A stretch of DNA of 64,000 bases from Staphylococcus chromogenes (GTDB lineage Bacteria; Bacillota; Bacilli; Staphylococcales; Staphylococcaceae), in NCBI RefSeq assembly GCF_029024625.1, contig NZ_CP118953.1:1612001-1676000 (forward strand), in the 5' to 3' direction. Numbering within the stretch: the first letter of the stretch is position 1; every line of letters starts with the position of its first letter. The translations under genes were made by a program, and so were the position numbers. The notes below the pieces were generated by a model, which was not told the origin of the DNA, ran no database searches, and was given only the letters and a program-made list of their open reading frames with translations. Positions 40,633-49,006 of this stretch are shown in pieces.

Positions 40633-41817
40633 CTATTTATCCCTCTCATGCTTAATTGTCACGAAGACTACTTTCAAATATTTAGAGGGCTTGTAGTGCT
40701 TATTCGTTTTAAAATCTTTAGGCAATCCCATGACTTCATCAATTTCGTAGTGGACGCCTGCAGAAGCCAACGTCTTTTTAATCGTATTTTTAAATGCATT
40801 CAACGTATACATACTATGATTAGTACTTAAGATTAACGTTCCATTCGGATTTAAAATTTGTAAAGCTTGTTCAATGAGTTGATCATAATCTTTTAATACT
40901 GAAAAAGTCTTCTTTTTATTACGTGCAAAACTTGGCGGATCAATCACAATAGTGTCATATGAAAGCCCATGGCGAAGGGCATATTTATAAAAATTAAACG
41001 TATCCATCACATAGATATGTTGTGAATCGGGATTTATGCCATTAATACCAAAATTTTCTTCGGTAAGTTGTCGAGAACGATTGGCCAAGTCTACACTTGT
41101 AGTGATGGCTCCTTGCGTCGCCGCTATGACAGAAAATGCCCCTGTATAACTAAACAAATTTAACACTTGTCTTCCTTCGCTATAATAGTCTCTTAGTTTT
41201 TTACGCACTTCTTTTTGATCGAGAAATATGCCTGTCATGGGGCCATCATTTAAGTGTACATTGTAAAATGTAAAATTTTCTTCCACAATAATTGGAAATT
41301 GGGGTTCTTCCCCTGTTACCCAACCACTTTGAATAGCATCATTTTTAAAACGTGTTTTTTCATAAATCGAAGTATAAGAAAAGACCGTTTTCATCGCTTC
41401 AATAACTGCAGTTCTAAACTGATAAATACCTTCAGAATACCACTGAATTAAAAGATGCCCATTATAGTTGTCGATGGTTAAACCGCCAATGCCATCTCCT
41501 TCACCGTTAAAGAGACGAAAAGCATTTGTACCTTCACGTTCCTCATAATATTTTCTTATTTCATAAGCTTCTTTGAATTTTTCTTCAAAAAATGACTGAT
41601 CTATAGCTTCTTTTTCATCGTAGGACAAAACCCATCCCAACCCTTTATGTTGACGGCCGACATAACAGGTTGCGATATAAATATCTGTAGATGACTTTAA
41701 ATGAAATAAGTCTCCCTCTTTTAAACGATCACTTTTAAATAAATCTTGTTCATCAATTAAAGGATATTGATTGAAATACTTTGCTTCTTTACCTTTATTT
41801 AAAATTGCTGTTTTCAT
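40633..41817 (-). CDS. class I SAM-dependent rRNA methyltransferase, RlmI-like
   Basis: A 394-residue enzyme: N-terminal PUA-like domain (MKTAILNKGKEAKYFNQYPL...), a central EEHB-like region, and a Rossmann methyltransferase domain with LNLFSYTGAFSVIAATQGA, SVDLANRS and DTIVIDPPSFAR. This is the 23S rRNA m5C1962 methyltransferase family; the precise target is inferred. Two adjacent ATGs (41820 and 41817) follow GAGAGG; an extension to 41916 reads through the upstream terminator and is rejected. A TATAAT lies upstream at about 41844-41849 on the reverse strand. Confidence 0.87.
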   Translation of the reverse strand: MKTAILNKGKEAKYFNQYPLIDEQDLFKSDRLKEGDLFHLKSSTDIYIATCYVGRQHKGLGWVLSYDEKEAIDQSFFEEKFKEAYEIRKYYEEREGTNAFRLFNGEGDGIGGLTIDNYNGHLLIQWYSEGIYQFRTAVIEAMKTVFSYTSIYEKTRFKNDAIQSGWVTGEEPQFPIIVEENFTFYNVHLNDGPMTGIFLDQKEVRKKLRDYYSEGRQVLNLFSYTGAFSVIAATQGAITTSVDLANRSRQLTEENFGINGINPDSQHIYVMDTFNFYKYALRHGLSYDTIVIDPPSFARNKKKTFSVLKDYDQLIEQALQILNPNGTLILSTNHSMYTLNAFKNTIKKTLASAGVHYEIDEVMGLPKDFKTNKHYKPSKYLKVVFVTIKHERDK

Positions 41818-41886
41818 CATTTCAGCCTCTCTATTTTCATTTATTATAGTGTAACACGAAAAACTAAACTTTCTTTCATATTTCAA

Positions 41887-41933
41887 AAAGAGAGCGATAG
41901 CAAATGTAGCTTTCATTTACTATCACTCTCTTT
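41887..41933 (-). terminator. terminator after auxA
   Basis: AAAGAGAGCGATAGCAAATG (41887-41906) and CATTTACTATCACTCTCTTT (41914-41933) form an 18-of-20 bp stem with a 7-base loop. T-rich after the stem on the reverse strand. Confidence 0.88.
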
Positions 41934-41942
41934 ATTTACCTA

Positions 41943-43286
41943 TTATTGTCTAAATTCTCCTTGTTCTTCCATTTTTTCCGGTGAGGGTTGTCGCAACTGA
42001 AATACGAATGCGACAATTGCCGGTATTAACATCAGTACAAGGATGGGTGTAATAAAAATGGATAACATTAATCCATGCACCAAAATGACAATATACTCAG
42101 TCATTAACTTGAAGAATAAAATACTAATCATAAATAATTTCAAGTAATAATGACGCCCTTTTAACATATTCGTCACGGATGTCCAAATAAAAATGGTCAC
42201 AATCACTAATAATAAGAATAAGCTAATCCATTCATACACGTATTGTGTTTGTGAAAGTTGCCAATCTCCAGACATAAATAAACTGTTACGGTTTTTAAAC
42301 TCTACCAATATAAAGAAAAATAAAATGACGCCACAAGCAATGCTTACATATTCGCGTTTTAACCATTTTGGTCGATGTAAAAATGAAGGGATATCATCTT
42401 CTTCTAATTTTGCCCAACCAAACCATTTTTCTTTTATTGTCTCACGTTTGTGTCTCAACTTTTCAATATCGATACTGCGTCGTGTTCGATGAGAAAAATC
42501 TTGTGTTAATTCATTTGTACGTGCCTGAAAATCTTTAAAGTGATATTGCGATTGGCCTGTAAAACTATATTTTTTACTTCGAGAATACGGGTTTTCTTCC
42601 CCAGTAATTTCTTCCTCAGTCATCGGTAAAGCTCGGCGTAAAAATAGGAAATTCCAAATGGCCATTTGACCTAACAACCATAAAATAACAAAGAATGTAT
42701 TGATACTTAATACATCAATTGGGGCCACTTGTCGCTCTTCAATGCGTCCGTAAAGCGCGAGTTGTCCCAAAATATAACACACGCCATAGCTCACAATAAT
42801 CCATAAATAGTGTTTTTTGCGATTAAAAGGATTGAGTTCATCTTTATAGGCAATATATCCTATATGTATTAAAAAAGGAATGACAAACACAAATGCCGCA
42901 AAACCGTAAACTTGTGACATAAAAATAAGGGTTAAAACAAAATAAATAATCCCAATAAGTAAAAATAAAATTGAAATATCATAGTCGAAACGTGTTGTAT
43001 TCGTTAAAGTTCTCCCTATAAAAATCATAAAAATACCGAAAAGTAAAATGATTATGCCACTTACTAAAGGGATTTCACCAATATAATTACTCATCACGCG
43101 AATAATTTCATTGAAAAATGCCATAATAAAGTCCCACAAATTATCGATGTTAATTGCAGGCTTTTTATGTTCATTAAATTGGTGAATCAATGGGATATTA
43201 AGAAAGATAATAATACTTAGTAAAATAGAAACTGCACCGATGATATAACTATAAATCACCTCGGTGTATTTATTAAACAAAGACAT
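41943..43286 (-). CDS. auxA: polytopic membrane protein, probable AuxA
   Basis: A 447-residue membrane protein with about ten segments and a central cytoplasmic charged loop of about 110 residues (MTEEEITGEENPYSRSKKYSFTGQ... HRTRRSIDIEKLRHKRE). GAGGTG precedes ATG 43286; the longer in-frame start at 43352 lacks a site. By position upstream of ptsHI it corresponds, as I recall, to S. aureus AuxA, a factor that stabilises lipoteichoic acid and supports beta-lactam tolerance. That function is from the homologue and not visible in the sequence. Confidence 0.75.
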   Translation of the reverse strand: MSLFNKYTEVIYSYIIGAVSILLSIIIFLNIPLIHQFNEHKKPAINIDNLWDFIMAFFNEIIRVMSNYIGEIPLVSGIIILLFGIFMIFIGRTLTNTTRFDYDISILFLLIGIIYFVLTLIFMSQVYGFAAFVFVIPFLIHIGYIAYKDELNPFNRKKHYLWIIVSYGVCYILGQLALYGRIEERQVAPIDVLSINTFFVILWLLGQMAIWNFLFLRRALPMTEEEITGEENPYSRSKKYSFTGQSQYHFKDFQARTNELTQDFSHRTRRSIDIEKLRHKRETIKEKWFGWAKLEEDDIPSFLHRPKWLKREYVSIACGVILFFFILVEFKNRNSLFMSGDWQLSQTQYVYEWISLFLLLVIVTIFIWTSVTNMLKGRHYYLKLFMISILFFKLMTEYIVILVHGLMLSIFITPILVLMLIPAIVAFVFQLRQPSPEKMEEQGEFRQ

Positions 43287-43611
43287 CCGCTTCACCTCAC
43301 AATTATTATATACGAAGACGCAGTTCATGTCTTTATAAAAAAGAAATCTCATTCTTTAGATGGAGAAACATTTATTGCGCGAGATTTTAGCAAAATCACG
43401 TATTTTTTATAAATCAATTATGAACATACCACTTTCAATGTATTTAAATATATTATCTTTTTGTAGCAATTTAAAACATACTTTTTTAGTACGAATTTTA
43501 CATTCCTGTATTATACCAAAAGTTACATATGTTTGTACCCTTTCTTCTCATGTTTATTATTTTTAAATACGGGAATGTTTTTAGAAGAATACATTAAAGG
43601 AGCGATGTATC
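43287..43611. other. intergenic region between auxA and the 43-residue peptide
   Basis: An AT-rich stretch. It holds the auxA leader and, near its right end, the sigma-B-type promoter at 43552. A 68-codon ORF (43360-43566) lacks a ribosome site and is not called. Confidence 0.5.
43552..43576 (+). promoter_or_regulatory. sigma-B-type promoter
   Basis: GTTTAT (43552-43557), 13-base spacer, GGGAAT (43571-43576). This matches the staphylococcal sigma-B pattern GTTTAA-N12-15-GGGWAT closely, 35 bases before the small ORF. Confidence 0.7.
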
Positions 43612-43743
43612 ATGTCTAAAGAAGATATTAAAAAAGCAGCAGAAAATGCTAAAGACAAAGAACAAGAATTAAAAGATAAAAAAGACGACACAAAAGATGG
43701 CGTTGAAAAAACGAAAGACGATATTCAAAGTACTTTTGACTAA
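43612..43743 (+). CDS. 43-residue charged small protein, probably stress-induced
   Basis: A 43-residue peptide beginning MSKEDIKKAAENAKDKEQELK and ending KTKDDIQSTFD. More than half of the residues are Lys, Asp or Glu, with no Cys or hydrophobic segment, so it is a soluble amphipathic helix or a disordered protein. AAAGGAG lies 10 bases before ATG, a sigma-B-type promoter lies at 43552-43576, and a terminator follows at once, so it is a complete one-gene transcription unit. I do not recognise a named family; CsbD-like or general stress hydrophilins share this composition. Confidence 0.8.
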   Translation: MSKEDIKKAAENAKDKEQELKDKKDDTKDGVEKTKDDIQSTFD

Positions 43744-43764
43744 TTATTAAAGTATCTCAATATT

Positions 43765-43796
43765 AAGAGACGAGCGAATAAGCCCGTCTCTTTTTT
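43765..43796 (+). terminator. terminator after the 43-residue peptide
   Basis: AAGAGACGAGC (43765-43775) and GCCCGTCTCTT (43782-43792) pair with a 6-base loop, followed by TTTTTT. Confidence 0.9.
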
Positions 43797-43940
43797 GATT
43801 TGCATTATAGTGATTATATATTGTTTGAATCACATGTTAAAAATTTAAAACTGGACTTTTTTTCAATGAATATTACCCGTTTCATAACATTGACATTCGC
43901 ACAAGTCAGGTGTATATTAACGTTATTAATTAAATAGAAA

Positions 43941-44026
43941 CGCACTAGGGGTGTGAAAACTGAGATGAGGTATTCACCTCAAACCCTTTGAACCTGAACT
44001 AGATGATACTAGCGTAGGAAAGTGTG
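43941..44026 (+). promoter_or_regulatory. TPP (THI-box) riboswitch aptamer
   Basis: The conserved blocks are all present: ACTAGGGGTG, CTGAGATGAGG, ACCCTTTGAACCTGA and ACTAGCGTAGGAAAGTG. P1 closes as CGCACT (43941-43946) with AGTGTG (44021-44026). It controls the following ykoEDC genes by transcription termination (terminator 44104-44135). Confidence 0.96.
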
Positions 44027-44103
44027 ATGACAACTCAAATTCAACAGATGACGTATGTCTTCTTCCGTTCTCAATAATGATTTGTAGTTTCAAATACACT
44101 TTC

Positions 44104-44135
44104 ACACAGTACCTAGTTCAGGTGCTGTGTTTTTT
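44104..44135 (+). terminator. riboswitch expression-platform terminator
   Basis: ACACAGTACCT (44104-44114) and AGGTGCTGTGT (44120-44130) form an 11-bp stem with loop AGTTC, followed by TTTTT. CTAGTTCAGGT (44113-44123) is exactly complementary to riboswitch bases 43992-44002, so an antiterminator can form when TPP is absent. Confidence 0.93.
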
Positions 44136-44151
44136 ATTGAGGAGGATATTT

Positions 44152-44733
44152 ATGCGTAAGAAGCAAGGGTTAACTTTATCTGATATTTTGGTTACTGTAC
44201 TTATTGCGGTCATTTTTGCAGTCATTTATAACATTTGGTGGATTGCATATTATACGGTTCAACCTATCGGATTGCATATTGATCAACTGATGTACGGCAT
44301 GTGGTTTGCTGCAGCCGTTGTCGCTTATTTAATCATTCCGAAAATGGGGATTGCTTTAATTGCTGAGTTTGCAGCGGGTGCTGGAGAAACCATTGTCATG
44401 GGTCGATTTGATATTCCTACTATTATATATGCCATTCTTCAAGGTTTAGCTTGTGAAATTGTGTTTGCGATTTTCAAATACAAATCTCGTACATTTATGG
44501 TAAGTCTACTTGCAGGTATGGCAGCTGCGCTCATTAGCTTTCCAGTAGATTGGTATTATGGTTATTTGAATGAAGTAGCGACATGGAATTTAATTTTACT
44601 CATTGTTTTCCGTTTAATTAGTGGTGCGATACTTGCAGGTGTGTTCCCTTATTTTCTTGTAAAAGCACTAGACAAAACCGGAGTTACGAAATTATTTCGT
44701 CCTGCATCAAAAGAGGATTATGACACGTTATAA
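44152..44733 (+). CDS. ykoE: thiamine precursor (HMP) ECF transporter S component, YkoE-like
   Basis: A 193-residue integral membrane protein with about five segments (starting MRKKQGLTLSDILVTVLIAVIF). In the YkoEDC system it binds thiamine or its hydroxymethylpyrimidine precursor. GGAGGATATTT precedes ATG 44152; a longer in-frame start at 44077 lies inside the riboswitch expression platform and is rejected. Regulation by the TPP riboswitch supports the thiamine assignment. Confidence 0.93.
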   Translation: MRKKQGLTLSDILVTVLIAVIFAVIYNIWWIAYYTVQPIGLHIDQLMYGMWFAAAVVAYLIIPKMGIALIAEFAAGAGETIVMGRFDIPTIIYAILQGLACEIVFAIFKYKSRTFMVSLLAGMAAALISFPVDWYYGYLNEVATWNLILLIVFRLISGAILAGVFPYFLVKALDKTGVTKLFRPASKEDYDTL

Positions 44734-44745
44734 GGAGTATGCCAG

Positions 44746-46143
44746 GTGTTAAAAGCAACAAATTTACGATTAAAATACCCGAGTGCGCCACATAAAATTT
44801 TTGATGGACTCGATATCGAAATTAAAGATAAAGAAAAAGTACTTTTACTAGGCCCTTCTGGTTCTGGTAAAAGTACACTATTAAATGTTTTAAGTGGAAT
44901 TGTTCCCCACTTAATTGATTTACCTATGAAATACGATTCATTAACCATTTCACAAAATGCGGGCGTTATTTTCCAAGATCCTGATGCACAGTTTTGTATG
45001 CCACAAGTAAATGAAGAATTAGCATTTATTCTTGAAAACTTACAAATACCACGAAAAGAAATGGATGCGAAAATCCAAGCAGCACTAGAAGCAGTTGGTC
45101 TTGATATTAATCCAAAGCAAGCTATTCATCAACTCAGTGGAGGCATGAAACAAAAACTCGCGATTGCTGGAACATTGCTTCAACAAACTGACACGCTCTT
45201 TTTAGATGAACCTACAGCAATGCTCGATACTGAAGCAACAGAAAATCTTTGGCAACTCTTACGTACACTTTGGAAAGATCAAACCGTATTGATTGTCGAA
45301 CATAAAGTAGAACACATTTGGGATTACGTCGATCGTGTCATTTTAATGAATCAACATGGGCAAATCATTCAAGAAGGCGCGCCAAATGATATTTTAGAGC
45401 ACTACGAAGACATCTTAAGTGAATATGGTGTGTGGCATCCAAAAGCTTGGAATCATGCGCCCAAACCACTATTAACAGATACAACTTCCCCCGCTTTCGA
45501 ATTACATTTCCATGAAGGCGTCATTCAACGAGGGAAAAGGACATTGTACACAGTAGAAAATTTTAAAATTCAAGCTGGGGATTGGGCGATTATTACTGGA
45601 AAAAATGGAACAGGAAAAACGACTTTTTTTGAGAGTTTAATGCAACTCATTCCTTATAAAGGAACGGTCACCTTTAATCATACACCCGTGCGTAAACTTA
45701 AATTTGCCGCCTCTCATCTGTTTCTTGTTTATCAAAATCCAGAACTTCAATTCCTTCAAAACTCTGTGTATGACGAAATATTAATTAATTTTACACACTT
45801 TGATCAAGTCAACGCCCAAAAGGAAGTAGAAGATATTTTAGCGCATTTAGATTTAACGCATGTCAAAGACCAGCATCCATTCGAACTATCAATGGGACAA
45901 AAACGTCGTTTAAGCGTTGCAGTAGCTTTGAGTACTTCTGCAGATATCATCTTATTGGATGAACCTACTTTTGGGTTAGACAGTCATAATACGTTTAAGC
46001 TTATTGACTTATTTCAAGAACGTATTCAAAAAGGTCAAGCAATTATTATGATTACCCATGACCCTGAAATCATTGCGCGCTATCCTTCTAAACATTTTAT
46101 TATAGACCATGAGAAAATGTATGAAAGTGGGAATGTGCAATGA
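44746..46143 (+). CDS. ykoD: energy-coupling ABC ATPase with two nucleotide-binding domains, YkoD-like
   Basis: A 465-residue double ATPase. First domain: Walker A GPSGSGKST, signature LSGGMKQK, Walker B TLFLDEPTAMLD. Second domain: GKNGTGKTT, LSMGQKRR, IILLDEPTFGLD. It powers the ECF transporter with YkoC and YkoE. It starts at GTG 44746 behind TAAGGAG and overlaps ykoC by four bases. Confidence 0.93.
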   Translation: MLKATNLRLKYPSAPHKIFDGLDIEIKDKEKVLLLGPSGSGKSTLLNVLSGIVPHLIDLPMKYDSLTISQNAGVIFQDPDAQFCMPQVNEELAFILENLQIPRKEMDAKIQAALEAVGLDINPKQAIHQLSGGMKQKLAIAGTLLQQTDTLFLDEPTAMLDTEATENLWQLLRTLWKDQTVLIVEHKVEHIWDYVDRVILMNQHGQIIQEGAPNDILEHYEDILSEYGVWHPKAWNHAPKPLLTDTTSPAFELHFHEGVIQRGKRTLYTVENFKIQAGDWAIITGKNGTGKTTFFESLMQLIPYKGTVTFNHTPVRKLKFAASHLFLVYQNPELQFLQNSVYDEILINFTHFDQVNAQKEVEDILAHLDLTHVKDQHPFELSMGQKRRLSVAVALSTSADIILLDEPTFGLDSHNTFKLIDLFQERIQKGQAIIMITHDPEIIARYPSKHFIIDHEKMYESGNVQ

Positions 46144-46931
46144 TTGAATCATGGAAGACACGTCATACTTTTATGGATGATGTAAATATTATTACAAAGT
46201 TATTTATCGGTATTGCCTTATTTTTCATGGTCATTTTTATACACAATTTTGATGTGATGCTCTATCTTGTCGCGCTTATGTTTATATTTATGTTATTCAT
46301 GAGCGGCGCTAAATTACACATTTTGATGGGATTTGTAGCGTTTACGTTACTATTTGCGCTAAGCTCATCATTATTTATGATTTTTTACGGGTCAGGCCAA
46401 CACGAATTGTTCAAATTTGGGTTTGTGCATATTACAGTGGAAAGTCTCGTTCGTGGTCTACACCTTTCTTTAAGAACGCTTGTAGTCAGCTTTTTCGGAC
46501 TGTCCATTGCCTTTTCTTCCCAAGTTATTACCGTATTTTATAGTTTTATGCAGCACTTGCGTGTAAAACCTAAAATAGCCTACGCCTTTATGGCTGCGTT
46601 TCGTATGTTACCTATGATTATTGAGTCTTTTTTTCAACTTCGAAACGCTTTGAAAATGAGATATCAAATCATTCAAAAACAACATTATCGTGGGATACGA
46701 CGTATTTTCCATTTACTTATCCCGTTACTGAGCCAAAACATGCGTAAGGCGCATCGGTTGTCCGTCGCCATGGAAATGAAAGGGTTTCGTGATGGGCCTC
46801 GTACTTATTACTATAAAACATCTTTTAGTTTTCGTGATTTAGGGCTTATTGGATGTGTGATTGTTATAGTCACCTTCGCTTTCTTATTAAGTCAATTTAT
46901 ACCAATTACAGGTATTTTAGACGTACGATAA
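46140..46931 (+). CDS. ykoC: ECF transporter transmembrane (T) component, YkoC-like
   Basis: A 263-residue CbiQ-type membrane protein with about five or six segments. The coupling-helix Ala-Arg motifs are visible as AAFRMLPMIIESFFQLRNALKMR (ARxxR-like) and AHRLSVAMEMKGFRDGPRT near the C-terminus. It joins the ATPase to the substrate-binding subunit. A strong terminator follows at 47021. Confidence 0.92.
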   Translation: MIESWKTRHTFMDDVNIITKLFIGIALFFMVIFIHNFDVMLYLVALMFIFMLFMSGAKLHILMGFVAFTLLFALSSSLFMIFYGSGQHELFKFGFVHITVESLVRGLHLSLRTLVVSFFGLSIAFSSQVITVFYSFMQHLRVKPKIAYAFMAAFRMLPMIIESFFQLRNALKMRYQIIQKQHYRGIRRIFHLLIPLLSQNMRKAHRLSVAMEMKGFRDGPRTYYYKTSFSFRDLGLIGCVIVIVTFAFLLSQFIPITGILDVR

Positions 46932-47020
46932 ACATGCTGCGTTTTCACGATCTCGATGATGTGAAAAGGCACACCATTTCCTTTCCTAACTTTCCATCTG
47001 CAAAGGAAATTTCCCGTTAA

Positions 47021-47053
47021 ACGGGTTGGGGTCGCCCCAACCCGTGTTTTTTT
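47021..47053 (+). terminator. terminator after ykoEDC
   Basis: ACGGGTTGGGG (47021-47031) and CCCCAACCCGT (47035-47045) form a perfect 11-bp stem with loop TCG, then GTTTTTTT. Confidence 0.95.
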
Positions 47054-47689
47054 GGTCTATAACATATCAGACTGGTGTATAATTAATTTCATTAATTTGA
47101 TTGTTCCATAAAGCCTCGTTTTTCTTGGAGCATTACAGAAATCTATCTGATTTCGTAGTAATGCCTGCCGGTGCATGAAGACGTTAGAAATGTAATGAGT
47201 TACGTCTTCAGTACACCTATGAACATGCGTGAATAAGTGGTCCATAGTGTAAGTTGCGTAAAGCTTGAAAAGCGCATACGTAATCCAGTCAGCTACTGCC
47301 ACTAATTTTATTGCAGTAAGTGAAAAATCTAAAAATGGATTTTCGGTTTCGGCTAGATATCTCAGAAGTCTCGGCTAGGAACCAATCAAATTCGCTATAT
47401 TTAATCACAACTCTAAGTTATAAAAACTATTTTACTGACTCTGGTGTATGGAGTTAAGTGGTATCAAAATAGCAATATATGTTTAAGTCTTTATACTCCC
47501 ATAACGAAAAAAGGCGTTTGGCAATCCAATATTGCATAATTCCTTAATTTAATGTGACCATTCCATTGGACACAGAGCCGGTTTTTATATAGAAAAGGCA
47601 ATGAAAGACTGATTTACTCACTATAAAGTTCAAACTCAAAGTGGGAAAACTTTTTAAGAAGCCTTGTATAAAAAAGTAAACTAACCCAA
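47054..47689. other. gene-free block rich in stem-loops
   Basis: No convincing gene in about 640 bases between the ykoC and purD terminators. It has successive stems: GCATTAC/GTAATGC enclosing GAAATC/GATTTC (47130-47164), TGAAGACGT/ACGTCTTCA (47176-47210), GTTGCGTA/TACGTAAT with inner GCTT/AAGC (47253-47284), TACTGC/GCAGTA (47294-47318), and a longer-range TATGGAGT/ACTCC-ATA pair (47447 and 47495). A direct repeat TCGGCTAG occurs at 47349 and 47371. An 81-codon ORF on the reverse strand (47057-47302) runs through the first three stems but has no clear ribosome site. Origin (structured RNA or decayed element) is unresolved. Confidence 0.5.
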
Positions 47690-47727
47690 AAAATCTAGGA
47701 CACTTCTATACAGATGTCCTAGATTTT
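47690..47727 (-). terminator. terminator of the purine operon
   Basis: AAAATCTAGGACA (47690-47702) and TGTCCTAGATTTT (47715-47727) form a perfect 13-bp stem. It lies 23 bases beyond the purD stop, with T-rich sequence on the reverse strand. Confidence 0.9.
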
Positions 47728-47750
47728 ATCGATTTTTAAGAGGATTTCAA

Positions 47751-48992
47751 TTATAACAATGCTTTATCCGCAATATCTTTACGGCAGAACAAACCTTCCC
47801 TGTTTATTTTAGAAATACGCTGGTAAGCAGCTTGTTGTGCTTCTCTTATAGTTGCGCCCTCACCAAGTGCTAATATCACGCGACCCCCACTCGTTTTAAA
47901 CACACCGCCATCACGTTTTAATCCACTCACAATATAATGCTCTAGCGCATCTTCAAATCCTGTAACCTCATATCCTTTTTGATATGTGCCTGGATAACCT
48001 TTTGAAGCCAACATAACGCCGACAACCGCTTCAGCTTTCCATTTTTGAGAAATCGGTTGCTTAGCTTTTAATTCTAATATATGTTCCATAAAGTCGCTTT
48101 CTAAACGTCGGAGCAACACTTGTGCTTCTGGATCGCCTAAACGTGCATTAAACTCTATCACCTTTGGTCCTTCATCAGTTAAAATGGCACCAATATATAA
48201 AATACCAAAATAAGGATAGCCTTCATTTTCCATGGCCTGTGCGATAGGTTGCGCAATGCGGTCATTGACCTGTTTCAGAACCTCTTGACTGATATGAGGT
48301 ACGGGGCAATAGGCCCCCATTCCTCCTGTATTAGGTCCTTGATCATTATCGAACGCACGCTTATGGTCTTGTGCAATGGTTTCAAAAGGGACCGCATAAT
48401 TCCCATTGACAAACGTCATCACTGAAAATTCTTCACCTTCTAAAAAGGCTTCAAAAACAACTTTTTCACGCTCTTGTGGATAGAGCGTATCTACAGCCTC
48501 TCGGGCTTCTTGACGTGTTTTCGCAATGATAACTCCTTTACCTGCTGCCAATCCATCTTTTTTTAAAACCACTGGAAGTTCACAAGTTTCAACATATTCA
48601 AGTGCTTCTGTTTTCGTCTCAATTTCACGATAAGTAGCCGTTGGAATTTGGTACTTTTCCATAAGGTGTTTTGCAAATGATTTTGAGCCTTCTATTTGTG
48701 CAGCAGCTTGTTTAGGCCCAAACACATCTATGCCGGCCTCTGTTAAACGATCAGCTAATCCATCGATTAATGGTTGTTCAGGCCCAATGATTACCCAATC
48801 GATTTGACCTTGCCGTGCAAATTCAACAATGTTTTTTTGGTCTGATTCTACTATAGTCGGATGGATCGTTGCCAATTCTGCCATTGCATCGTTCCCAGGA
48901 ATAACATCGATATGCGTTACATGCGGTGACTGGCTTACTTTTTGTACAATGGCATGTTCTCGCCCACCACTACCGATAACTAATATTTTCAT
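47751..48992 (-). CDS. purD: phosphoribosylamine-glycine ligase (GAR synthetase)
   Basis: A 413-residue ATP-grasp enzyme that joins glycine to phosphoribosylamine in purine step 2. Key blocks: [32 protein letters not shown], the ATP-grasp [24 protein letters not shown] and [20 protein letters not shown] precedes ATG 48992; a longer in-frame start to 49007 would overlap purH. It is the last gene of the purine operon. Confidence 0.96.
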   Translation of the reverse strand: MKILVIGSGGREHAIVQKVSQSPHVTHIDVIPGNDAMAELATIHPTIVESDQKNIVEFARQGQIDWVIIGPEQPLIDGLADRLTEAGIDVFGPKQAAAQIEGSKSFAKHLMEKYQIPTATYREIETKTEALEYVETCELPVVLKKDGLAAGKGVIIAKTRQEAREAVDTLYPQEREKVVFEAFLEGEEFSVMTFVNGNYAVPFETIAQDHKRAFDNDQGPNTGGMGAYCPVPHISQEVLKQVNDRIAQPIAQAMENEGYPYFGILYIGAILTDEGPKVIEFNARLGDPEAQVLLRRLESDFMEHILELKAKQPISQKWKAEAVVGVMLASKGYPGTYQKGYEVTGFEDALEHYIVSGLKRDGGVFKTSGGRVILALGEGATIREAQQAAYQRISKINREGLFCRKDIADKALL

Positions 48993-49006
48993 TTTTATAG
49001 CCTCCA

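Noticed and set aside
41821..41916. Longer N-terminus for the RlmI-like methyltransferase
   Set aside because: It would read through the upstream auxA terminator and past a TATAAT promoter element.
43360..43566. 68-codon ORF after the auxA start, plus strand
   Set aside because: It lacks a ribosome site, has low-complexity AT-driven composition and overlaps the sigma-B promoter at its end.
47335..47457. 40-codon plus-strand ORF inside the hairpin block
   Set aside because: No ribosome site, and the translation spans the TCGGCTAG repeats and one arm of a hairpin.
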